12,636 bases of DNA from positions 1 through 12,636 of the forward strand of contig JADJSV010000015.1 of NCBI GenBank assembly GCA_016711505.1, written 5' to 3'. Position 1 is the stretch's first letter. Each line of letters begins with the position of its first letter. This DNA is from Bacteroidota bacterium (GTDB lineage: Bacteria > Bacteroidota > Bacteroidia > AKYH767-A > 2013-40CM-41-45). A model generated the notes under the pieces. That model was not told the origin of the DNA, made no database searches, and was given only the letters and a program-made list of their open reading frames with translations. Made by a program: the position numbers and the translations under genes. Below are positions 7,801-12,636 of this stretch, piece by piece.

Positions 7801-10395
7801 TTGTGGCACGACGGATCTGTTGGTAGAGCATTGAAAGTTAAAGTTGGAGGTATTCCAATATCAAAGGAAAGTGATTCAACACATGTGCCTTGTACTGAGA
7901 CAAAGACAGTATAATGACCTGCACTTAAATTTGAAATAGTATGTTGTAAACCAGCAGTCCAGTTTAACCAATAAGTTCCAATACCATCTGTGTATGATGC
8001 ATGTACAACACCTCCTGGGCTATTAATTATAATTTCTTGCGAACCATCTGATGAACAGTCCGCTGATGGTGGACGATAAAAACCTAGGGATAAAACTGGA
8101 TTATCTCCATCAGAATCATAATTGCGTCTGATTTCACGAGTACACCCAGTCGGAGTAGTAACTGTTAAAAAATAACCCCCATCAATACTTGTCGTTATTT
8201 GATCTAAAGTTGAACCAGTATTCCATAGATAAGTTACACCACCAGGCCCTATTGAGGAAGGGGTCGTGTTTAATACCGGTCCAACATAAAGTATTGCAGG
8301 ACTAACACTACAATCAATTAATATATCAACGTATGGATTTGGATGAACAGTCACTGGAATAGAATTTCCTGAAACACCAGAACAAGATCCTCCAGTTATT
8401 TCGCAGGAATAAAGACCGCTAGTTGTAGCCAAGTAATTTTGACTTGTTGCGCCGGAAATTGTGTTACCATCCTTCATCCAGCGGTATGAGTTTCCTGTGG
8501 GCGCATGAAGTTCTACGCTACCTCCTTCACAAAATTCACTTTGACCTATTGCAGTAATTGCAGGTCCAGAATTTAGAAATAAATCTTCCTCATACAGATA
8601 CGAGCAACCTCCGGCATAAGTTAAACGCATTTGGACTGTATAGGGATCTGAATAATCATTCATTAATGAGGGAATTGCTAAAGCAGTTATATCTGGAGCT
8701 GCATTGGGTGTTGTTACATCTGTTGGATTCCAAACCCCAAGTGCAGGTGTAAAAGTTGAAGTGACATTCCAACCTGTAGTTGGCCAAACATTAAGGCCTG
8801 ACCTTAATATTCTGAATTCAATTTGTATTCCAGCTTCACAAGGACCTATGTATTGAAAATTTATGTCGGCATTACCTGATGTACACCCAGGGTCATCTGC
8901 AATGAAAATTTTTGGATTATCAAGCACACCATTCATTTGACTTTGAGTGTACCAAATAATTCCGCCTGGATGAATAGCATTTTCTCTTGGTTCACTCATC
9001 ACAGGAATCCAGGTATAACGTTCTAAATACCATTTTCTGTAATAAATTTTTTCTGCTTCGAAAATATTTTGAGAACTCGTTTCATCAAACCAAGGCCCCC
9101 AGTAATTATCATAAGAATAATTGGAAATTTTTTCAGCACTAAAAATGGTGTGGATGTCTGTATTATTATCAGTTGTTCCATATGGCAATTGAGCTCCATT
9201 AAGATGTTCTAATAGCCATTGCCAATCACCATCTAGTCCTGCATCAATATTCGCATACGGATAGCGATGATATGAATATGGACAAATTCTATCTAGTAAT
9301 CTTGGAAATGCATTTCCTCCGATACAGGTCGTACCTGTTGGAGGTATTCCACCTGAACCATCGAGTAAAGATGCGTAATCTTGCATAAAAGTATTTCCAA
9401 TACGATAATAAGGATCTGTATAAGCTTGAGTTCTCATATATTCATTATCAGTTTCTGCGAATCCATGAAGGGTATTATAATTATCAGCTAGACTTCTCAT
9501 TGCACGTAAGGTCGGCAAAAATGAAGGAAAAACCTTGCATCTTCTCCCCTAGGGAATGCTGTTCCATTGCTACATGGGCTACCTGGTGGATTAGAACAAC
9601 CAGCGTCTTCGGAAAATCCTTCTGTGCAACAATAGTCGTTACAAGTTGGATCAATGGTTGTACCAGCCGGCATGAATCCATCAAGAGTTGATCTCCAGAA
9701 TTCATACTCTATATTCAAATAATTAAAATATGAATGGCAAAGTCTTCTTTCATTAGGTTGTATATCGCCAAAGTGGGTTGCACGATAATAAAATTTGAGT
9801 TCCTCTGCATTGTAATATTCAGGTGTTCCTTGAACCAGATTTGAATCTTCAATTATTAATAAAGTAGAATCAAACAAAGAAGAAGTCCTTTCAGCAAGCG
9901 GAATTATTATTGGAGGTGTTGGATGCAAAAAATTCTGTTGAAAATCAAAAACTCTATTAAAGCCATTTTCTGATCCAGCCGTAGCTGCAATTTGGTCAAT
10001 ACAAAACTCTTCTCTTGCTTTGTTCATAAAGCGACATAAATGTTCTTCAGCATCTATTTCCCTCCCTCGATTTTCATCCCAGATCATAACATTTCGTCCA
10101 ATTAAATATCTTAAGTCCAGCAATAGTATCAAAGTAATATGGTTATCCCGGCAATACCCTAGAAATGCATCTTCCTTTTCAAATATCCCATCATGATTAA
10201 CATCCGTACCAAGCATGGAACTTTGCGGGTCAACCCTAAAAGGGGCTCCATTATTCCAACTAATTGGATCTATCGAAAAAATCGATTGACATAAATTCCG
10301 CGATGAGGATTTGGTTCAGGAACATAGGCTTGCTGTACTTGACAATTTGCCGAAAACGAAATAATAATAAATAGAAACAATAACAGTTTTTTCAT
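3904..10395 (-). CDS. Giant secreted multidomain T9SS protein (about 2,164 aa), frame broken three times
   Basis: Four minus-strand frames join into one protein if single bases are added near 10276-10281 (A6 on the plus strand), 9515-9534 (A5/GG/A5 runs) and 4865-4871 (GGG/CCC). The corrected length is 6,495 nt, an exact multiple of three. Approximate domain order: signal peptide 1-18; uncharacterised N-terminal domain 30-490 with an EF-hand-like loop near 65-76; beta-rich linker; Ig-like domain about 610-685; SprB-like and related beta-sandwich repeats about 715-1365; right-handed beta-helix about 1385-1840; linker; T9SS type A sorting domain about 2085-2164. SprB repeats are known from the Flavobacterium gliding adhesin SprB, so an adhesive or surface-structural role is a reasonable inference, perhaps with a catalytic N-terminal domain. 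Its terminator lies immediately downstream. The breaks may be assembly errors rather than decay. Confidence 0.75.
4827..9518 (-). CDS. Central fragment of the giant T9SS protein: Ig-like, SprB-like repeats, beta-helix
   Basis: A 1,563-codon frame whose TTG start is internal. It first completes the N-terminal domain, with Trp/Tyr-rich sequence such as NYSYDNYWGPWFDE and YYRKWYLERYTWIP. An Ig-like unit follows (FCEGGSVELHAPTGNSYRWM ... GLYSCEIT), then several SprB-like units with the pattern Cys-x-x-x-x-x-Gly, SVSV, GG..PY.YLW, and Y.V.VTD..GC. Three 66-residue units come next, then a long Asn-rich beta-helix (INNNMIRQFRTGVHCYDN, NIEINNNYFNYP, GIYVARCSNLKI) like NosD/pectate-lyase-type right-handed helices. 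The frame ends HGIIIGIIR at 4827; adding one C to the CCC run on the minus strand gives SPTESWDNYWNNQVDPSWY and leads into the C-terminal fragment. No transmembrane segments are seen. Confidence 0.75.
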   Translation of the reverse strand: MPTLRAMRSLADNYNTLHGFAETDNEYMRTQAYTDPYYRIGNTFMQDYASLLDGSGGIPPTGTTCIGGNAFPRLLDRICPYSYHRYPYANIDAGLDGDWQWLLEHLNGAQLPYGTTDNNTDIHTIFSAEKISNYSYDNYWGPWFDETSSQNIFEAEKIYYRKWYLERYTWIPVMSEPRENAIHPGGIIWYTQSQMNGVLDNPKIFIADDPGCTSGNADINFQYIGPCEAGIQIEFRILRSGLNVWPTTGWNVTSTFTPALGVWNPTDVTTPNAAPDITALAIPSLMNDYSDPYTVQMRLTYAGGCSYLYEEDLFLNSGPAITAIGQSEFCEGGSVELHAPTGNSYRWMKDGNTISGATSQNYLATTSGLYSCEITGGSCSGVSGNSIPVTVHPNPYVDILIDCSVSPAILYVGPVLNTTPSSIGPGGVTYLWNTGSTLDQITTSIDGGYFLTVTTPTGCTREIRRNYDSDGDNPVLSLGFYRPPSADCSSDGSQEIIINSPGGVVHASYTDGIGTYWLNWTAGLQHTISNLSAGHYTVFVSVQGTCVESLSFDIGIPPTLTFNALPTDPSCHNGVNGTIELSISGAIGLYRIQVPTILFDEYHSLPYTIPGFSAGNYFIRISDGSCNWGTQMVSVGNPLSMNLTMSSSDATGCFNSETGSASVSVAGGSSPYQYLWNTIPAQTSLSIANLGFGTYEVRVTDNNGCTSTASTQVSSPNDIILDPIQPSNLTSDCGCTGLATFFVDGDFPPFSVSAPWVLSGSNATLSNACPGQYTIIVTDDNNCTTEDQVTITGTGSAINLQTTQQDVTCFGMQDGEGSVSVTSGGTGTFTYLWDDPNATTTATISGLAAGIYNVTVTDASGCVATGSITISQPASALIASSTQGTSIACNGGSTTVTVSATGGTAPYSGTGTFTVAAGTYSYTVTDDNGCSLTTSITVNEPSALAASSSATTILCNGGSSTVTVTATGGTAPYTGTGSFTVTAGTYTYPVSDANGCSTSTTITVSEPTLLVASATVIQLGCTGGYSTVQVTASGGTGSYTGVGNFSVLAGTYPYTVSDGNGCQSPTSVTVTDDINCCYVPSGEIVGSQVTIIPSGYYFGIKSLDHDVEIHSNVHFANLDLTISSSRKITVQSTGVLTISTNSYLHACANMWNGIINNGGTIIIQDSRIEDALEAVLMNKGNLQLDNGTFDHNFIGIHFLTGAYDQSTTWIRSSTFDCTTGQISKLPHVGELTSSHIVVENVSGLVMGTGIGQGFLNNIRNAKIGLNIVSSDIEVYNNNFEVLPYTFNYPIKCTAISASGTSGNFLQSIRIGSPAVPNNNSISNWRIGISANKIIGLNIDNNSISSNYAGIYVARCSNLKINNNMIRQFRTGVHCYDNSGNIEINNNYFNYPITPDVIKNTAIRVENPSSNSIDLRIESNWIFNATTGILCRNVPKAIVGKRNRIYFFADNSTLTTLGFNEAISLENCNDSYVLLNEVYRYIDPDPSMPEIMRGISIDKTTNAYVYGNNLRKMGQGIKFGGQCENTELHCNVMLDNFNGVFLDNSSQSDQGSQLNHGIIIGIIR
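6300..6854 (-). repeat. Three tandem 66-residue (198-bp) repeats in the giant T9SS gene
   Basis: Equivalent codons recur at exactly 198-bp spacing: the Cys-(Asn/Thr)-Gly-Gly motif begins at 6854, 6656 and 6458. Each unit reads roughly CNGGSxTVTVxATGGTAPY, then GTGxFTVxAGTYxYxVxD, then NGC and a Ser/Thr-rich linker. They are shorter and more alike than the flanking SprB-like units, lacking the YLW segment. Recent internal duplication is likely, and such a tract may vary in copy number between strains. Confidence 0.8.
9497..10216 (-). CDS. N-terminal domain fragment of the giant T9SS protein, EF-hand-like loop
   Basis: The frame is open back to about 10276, so the ATG at 10216 is internal. The segment begins GTDVNHDGIFEKEDAF, where D-x-N-x-D-G and a terminal Asp at loop position 12 fit a calcium-binding EF-hand or dockerin-type loop (10169-10204). 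Then follow a hydrophobic strand (ITLILLLDLRYLIG), a helical region (HLCRFMNKAREEFCIDQI) and IEYEFWRSTLDG. The alternation of hydrophobic strands and helices suggests an alpha/beta barrel-like fold, possibly hydrolase-like, but I recognise no confirmed active site. A Cys-rich stretch (CNDYCCTEG ... CSNPPGSPC) precedes the frameshift, after which the reading would continue RFFPSFLPTLRAM in the next fragment. Confidence 0.6.
   Translation of the reverse strand: MLGTDVNHDGIFEKEDAFLGYCRDNHITLILLLDLRYLIGRNVMIWDENRGREIDAEEHLCRFMNKAREEFCIDQIAATAGSENGFNRVFDFQQNFLHPTPPIIIPLAERTSSLFDSTLLIIEDSNLVQGTPEYYNAEELKFYYRATHFGDIQPNERRLCHSYFNYLNIEYEFWRSTLDGFMPAGTTIDPTCNDYCCTEGFSEDAGCSNPPGSPCSNGTAFPRGEDARFFLHFCRPYVQ
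10270..10395 (-). CDS. Signal peptide and extreme N-terminus of the giant T9SS protein
   Basis: The ATG at 10395 opens a 41-codon frame starting MKKLLLFLFIIISFSANCQV, with a Lys-rich start, hydrophobic core and a likely cleavage site around Ala16-Cys18. It continues QQAYVPEPNPHRGIYVNRFF and hits TAG at 10272-10270. Adding one T to the T6 run turns the end into VNRFFSIDPISWNNGAPF and joins the next fragment without a stop. This supplies the missing export signal for the large downstream frames. No Shine-Dalgarno sequence is evident, which is common in Bacteroidota. Confidence 0.7.
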   Translation of the reverse strand: MKKLLLFLFIIISFSANCQVQQAYVPEPNPHRGIYVNRFFR

Positions 10396-10850
10396 AGGAG
10401 ATTAATTTAATTTATAAAGAACAATAAGTACACAATCGTAGTTCAATTTTATCAATTAGGTAAACTATATAAAGCATAATTAAAAATCCATACATTTCTG
10501 TTTCTGGAATTCAGGCCTTCATTTCAATAATCGCAAGAAACTATTTATTACCAATCAATTTCCTCCCATTCCAAATTGCATATAGCAATGGTCGAAATGA
10601 AAACTCATAGTGCGAAACAATCAAACTAATCCGAGTGTAGGTCCAGATTTTTGTAATATGAAAACTAATTTAAATAGATACTGGTAAAGTGGGTCAATAC
10701 TTATCAAATGAAATTATTAAAATCCGAATCATCAAATAAATTTATTATAACTTTTCAACAATTGTGAAATTACTCTATAAATCAAATACTGTATTGATAA
10801 ATTAACTAAAAGCAAATGATCATTAATACATAATAATTTCTTATTCCGAA

Positions 10851-10912
10851 AAAAGCGAATTTCACATTCTATAAATTCAGCCACTTATAATAATTCTGGC
10901 GGCTTCGCTTTT
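10851..10912. repeat. 9-bp inverted repeat enclosing smaller pairings
   Basis: AAAAGCGAA (10851-10859) is the exact reverse complement of TTCGCTTTT (10904-10912). Between the arms, GCCA (10880-10883) pairs with TGGC (10897-10900), and GAATTT (10857-10862) could pair with AAATTC (10873-10878) as an alternative. The result could be a structured RNA or a loose bidirectional terminator; the 44-nt interior is long for the latter. Confidence 0.4.
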
Positions 10913-11059
10913 AATTTCAATTTAGGCTTTGGTTTCAAGACCATATCATTCAGATCTATCTTTTACAAGTGTCATCAGGCATTCATGTAGTCAATAAAGT
11001 CACAGGATATAGTTTATGTAAAAGACTTGCTAATCAATAATAATTCGCCAAATGAAAGG

Positions 11060-11295
11060 TAATTTCCGGAAATAAAATAAATTCAGAAAATTTCGCAAAA
11101 AAAAGAAAAAAAAAAAAAGAAAAAAAAAAAAAGAAAAAAGAAAAAAGAAAAAAAGCAAGATTTTCTATACGAAGTTTCATTGTTTTAAAGGCATTTTACT
11201 TTATTTGCGGGAAAAGCGGAAAATTTTTATCCAAATTTTCTCGATAGAATTGCTTAAATATGTGTTTTGCGTAATTTTCGAAAAAAAAGAAATAT
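11060..11295. repeat. A/G-tract intergenic module, copy 1
   Basis: The order is ATTTCCGGAAAT palindrome, AAAATTTCGCAA, a pure A/G tract (11096-11155), about 50 nt of AT-rich DNA, TTTGCGGGAAAAGCGG followed by AATTTTTATC (to 11231), then AATTTTCGAAAAA near 11273. The same elements recur in the same order and spacing at 12270-12492. CGCAAA before the tract (11093-11098) and TTTGCG after it (11204-11209) are inverted relative to each other, so the tract may sit in the loop of a long hairpin. Confidence 0.5.
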
Positions 11296-11313
11296 TTTCG
11301 CAATTCAAGGAAT

Positions 11314-11337
11314 TCAACAATACCTGCATATTGTTGA
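11314..11337. promoter_or_regulatory. 8-bp hairpin or operator-like palindrome upstream of the NxxKH gene
   Basis: TCAACAAT (11314-11321) and ATTGTTGA (11330-11337) are exact inverted arms around an 8-nt spacer (ACCTGCAT). The right arm ends 18 nt before the ATG at 11356. The position suits a repressor operator or a 5'-leader hairpin. No binding protein can be named. Confidence 0.4.
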
Positions 11338-11355
11338 TGTATGAAGTAGTAATAG

Positions 11356-12027
11356 ATGGATAAAAATATAAATCAAATTCATTCACGTTTTCTCACGAAA
11401 ATAATCAAACCCTTAGCTCTTTTGAAATTTAAGTTAGTGGAGCAACTTGCCATGGACAATGATGTAAACGACCTATTAAAGGAAGCAGAAGACTTATCTA
11501 TTGCCTTCAACCATTTTCCGGAAATCAACAAACTTGAAGGATTGAACAGAGAAAAAATGAAAAAGGAATCACTACCATATCAAATTATGTTCGATCTAGG
11601 AAATGGTTCAAAGCACGGTGGCACAGATTTAAGAAAAATTGAAGAGCAAAATTCTTTGCACATTGGCTCCGCTTTTGAAATCAATGAAAAGATGCAATTT
11701 GGATTTCTAGGAAATGAAATTTACATTAAACACTTTAAAGGAAGGTTTGATTTCTTAGAAACAGCAATTTCAGCAGCGACTTATATTGGTAATTTAATCG
11801 AAATTAAAACAGAAATCATTCATGAACAGAGAATGGCAAAATTATTTACCGAAGAGGTTGCTTTAAAAGTATCTACGAAATACCAATTTAGTTTTTCATC
11901 ATGGTCATTTCACTTTTACAGAAGAGATTCAAATGGAGTTCTTCAACCATCTGACTTGAATGGCAGCGCCACCATAAAATTATGGACATCATTTACATCG
12001 GATTCAAATGGATTTAGATGGGAGTAG
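11356..12027 (+). CDS. Unrecognised protein with NxxKH motif, possibly HEPN-like
   Basis: A 223-residue protein starting at ATG 11356, with no signal peptide or membrane helix. An N-terminal helical part (residues 10-60) leads to YQIMFDLGNGSKHGGTDL (residues 75-92), where NGSKH has the same N-x-x-K-H spacing as YNKVKH in the gene at 1467-2066. A second helix (FLETAISAATYIGNLIEI, 133-150) follows, then a beta-like, aromatic C-terminal part (YQFSFSSWSFHFYRR). Helix, Asn-x-x-Lys-His, helix is a layout seen in many uncharacterised island and phage proteins; I know no function for it. It is flanked by two copies of an A/G-tract module and preceded by a short palindrome, so it may be a single-gene accessory cassette. 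Confidence 0.65.
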   Translation: MDKNINQIHSRFLTKIIKPLALLKFKLVEQLAMDNDVNDLLKEAEDLSIAFNHFPEINKLEGLNREKMKKESLPYQIMFDLGNGSKHGGTDLRKIEEQNSLHIGSAFEINEKMQFGFLGNEIYIKHFKGRFDFLETAISAATYIGNLIEIKTEIIHEQRMAKLFTEEVALKVSTKYQFSFSSWSFHFYRRDSNGVLQPSDLNGSATIKLWTSFTSDSNGFRWE

Positions 12028-12269
12028 AAATTCTGTGAAAATAACAATTTGAAACCATAATATTTAATATAATTTACCCTTTATACTTTGCAAAGAAGGT
12101 ATTGTCATGAAGCAATCCCTTTAAGCAGATATTAATTCAATTTCCACCCTGTTAGGAAATCATAATTTTCTCCTAGTTTTATGGGAAACATAAATTCACA
12201 TTTAAAGATCATAAATTTTCGAATCTAAAATGATTATGCTTTTGAAAAGAATATTGTTGGATTAAATAC

Positions 12270-12492
12270 AATCCGGAAAATAATTCCTGCAAATTCGTAA
12301 ATTCCGAAAATTCCGCAAGAAAAAAAAAGAAAAAAAAGTAAGAAAAAAAAGAAAAGAAAAAATTTCCTCTAAATTTTAGCTGACTTTATAGCACTTTCCG
12401 TTTTTTCCGAAATTTGCGGAAAGTTTTCCGGAATTTTTATCGTAAAATACGCCGAAATCAATGTTTTACTAAATTTTCGGAAAAATCGGAAA
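12270..12492. repeat. A/G-tract intergenic module, copy 2
   Basis: Elements in order: ATCCGGAAAAT, GAAAATTCCGCAA, an A/G tract with a single T (12317-12362), AT-rich DNA, TTTGCGGAAAGTTTTCCGG followed by AATTTTTATC (to 12441), then AAATTTTCGGAAAAATCGG. This parallels copy 1 at 11060-11295 in order and orientation. TTCCGCAA (12311-12318) and TTGCGGAA (12414-12421) are exact inverted arms around the tract; ACTTTCCG (12393-12400) and CGGAAAGT (12417-12424) form a competing 8-bp stem. Confidence 0.5.
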
Positions 12493-12533
12493 ATAAATAG
12501 TGAAACTCCTCTTACACTTCTAAAATTAAATTG

Positions 12534-12563
12534 AAAACCAGTCCATATTTAAACACGGACTGG
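12534..12563 (-). terminator. Terminator-like hairpin for a gene entering from the right
   Basis: On the minus strand CCAGTCC (12563-12557) pairs with GGACTGG (12544-12538) around a 12-nt loop, followed by TTTT (12537-12534). Seven uninterrupted pairs, five of them G-C, with a short T-run fit a rho-independent terminator about 27 nt after the putative stop at 12591. Confidence 0.6.
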
Positions 12564-12590
12564 CTCAAGTCAATTATAACTCTAATATTC

Positions 12591-12635
12591 TTAATGTGTC
12601 ACCTGTACCTTCTTCAATATGACTAAATCATCTGT
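12591..12635 (-). CDS. Possible C-terminal end of a minus-strand gene, cut by window edge
   Basis: One minus-strand frame reads TDDLVILKKVQVTH and a TAA at 12593-12591. The other two minus frames have a stop within the last 12 bases of the window. Only 14 residues are visible; support comes mainly from the terminator-like hairpin that follows. No function can be suggested. Confidence 0.3.
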   Translation of the reverse strand, partial: TDDLVILKKVQVTH

Positions 12636-12636
12636 A

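Larger units (their letters stand above)
10396..11355. other. 960-bp intergenic region without a recognised gene
   Basis: AT-rich DNA between the divergently oriented giant T9SS gene (-) and the NxxKH gene (+). It should hold promoters for both, but I found no convincing Bacteroidota TTG / TAnnTTTG pair. It contains an inverted repeat at 10851-10912, the palindrome ATTTCCGGAAAT at 11061-11072, an uninterrupted A/G tract of about 60 nt at 11096-11155, and an 8-bp hairpin just before the ATG at 11356. No tRNA or rRNA is visible. Confidence 0.5.
12028..12590. other. 560-bp region without a recognised gene
   Basis: AT-rich DNA after the NxxKH gene. It contains the palindrome CTTTGCAAAG (near 12088), a tiny five-codon frame at ATGAAGCAATCC that is not credible as a gene, the second A/G-tract module, and a terminator-like hairpin at its right end. 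No RNA gene is recognised. Confidence 0.5.

Noticed and set aside
2672..9691. Several 60-125-codon plus-strand frames antisense to the two T9SS genes (for example 2672-3049, 5116-5352, 6559-6756)
   Set aside because: They mirror the codon pattern and low-complexity repeats of the minus-strand genes and show no domain or motif of their own.
11096..11155. A/G tract as a lysine/glutamate-rich coding segment
   Set aside because: It is an almost pure A-run with G interruptions and no start, stop or flanking coding context; the equivalent tract at 12317 has a different phase.
11201..11386. Small minus-strand frame in the leader of the gene at 11356
   Set aside because: AT-rich, low-complexity, overlaps the repeat module and the opposing gene's start; no ribosome-binding or protein-like features.
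12070..12130. TATACTTTG as a Bacteroidota -7 promoter followed by ATGAAGCAATCC
   Set aside because: The spacing of TA to TTTG is one base off the consensus, no convincing -33 TTG is placed correctly, and the frame ends after five codons.

Overview
The window is AT-rich DNA that most likely comes from a member of the Bacteroidota. The main evidence is two large secreted proteins on the minus strand that end in type IX secretion system (T9SS) type A sorting domains. The larger one also carries SprB-like repeats and a right-handed beta-helix. T9SS and SprB-type repeats are hallmarks of gliding and environmental Bacteroidota. No genus can be assigned from the sequence.

Layout. (1) Positions 1-1288 (+) hold the 3' part of a primase-helicase gene of the DUF5906/SF3 helicase type, a mobile-element or phage-type replication gene. 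It is split over several frames. A 13-bp inverted repeat starts at its stop codon. (2) Positions 1467-2066 (-), probably extending a little further upstream, encode an unrecognised soluble protein with an N-x-x-K-H motif that recalls HEPN-like proteins. (3) Positions 2364-3863 (-) encode an intact secreted T9SS protein, probably beta-propeller-like. (4) A rho-independent terminator fills the short gap at 3866-3895. (5) Positions 3904-10395 (-) are best read as one gene for a secreted protein of about 2,164 residues, interrupted by three +1-base-correctable frameshifts. Its order is: signal peptide, uncharacterised N-terminal domain with an EF-hand-like loop, Ig-like domain, SprB-like repeats including three 66-residue units, beta-helix, T9SS sorting domain. 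(6) Positions 10396-11355 hold no gene but contain inverted repeats and an A/G-rich module. (7) Positions 11356-12027 (+) encode a second unrecognised protein with an N-x-x-K-H motif. (8) Positions 12028-12590 hold no gene but contain a second copy of the A/G-rich module, so the gene in (7) is bracketed by direct repeats. (9) At the right edge a minus-strand gene appears to end just before a terminator-like hairpin.

How it fits together. The two T9SS proteins lie in the same orientation and are probably both exported and attached to or released from the cell surface. The flanks look like accessory DNA: a decayed or mis-assembled mobile-element helicase on the left, and orphan genes with possible HEPN-like motifs on both sides. 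Six of the seven frameshifts I can place are repaired by adding one base at or near a short homopolymer run, with no other stop codons. This pattern is typical of uncorrected long-read assembly, so the 'pseudogenes' here may be intact in the living organism.
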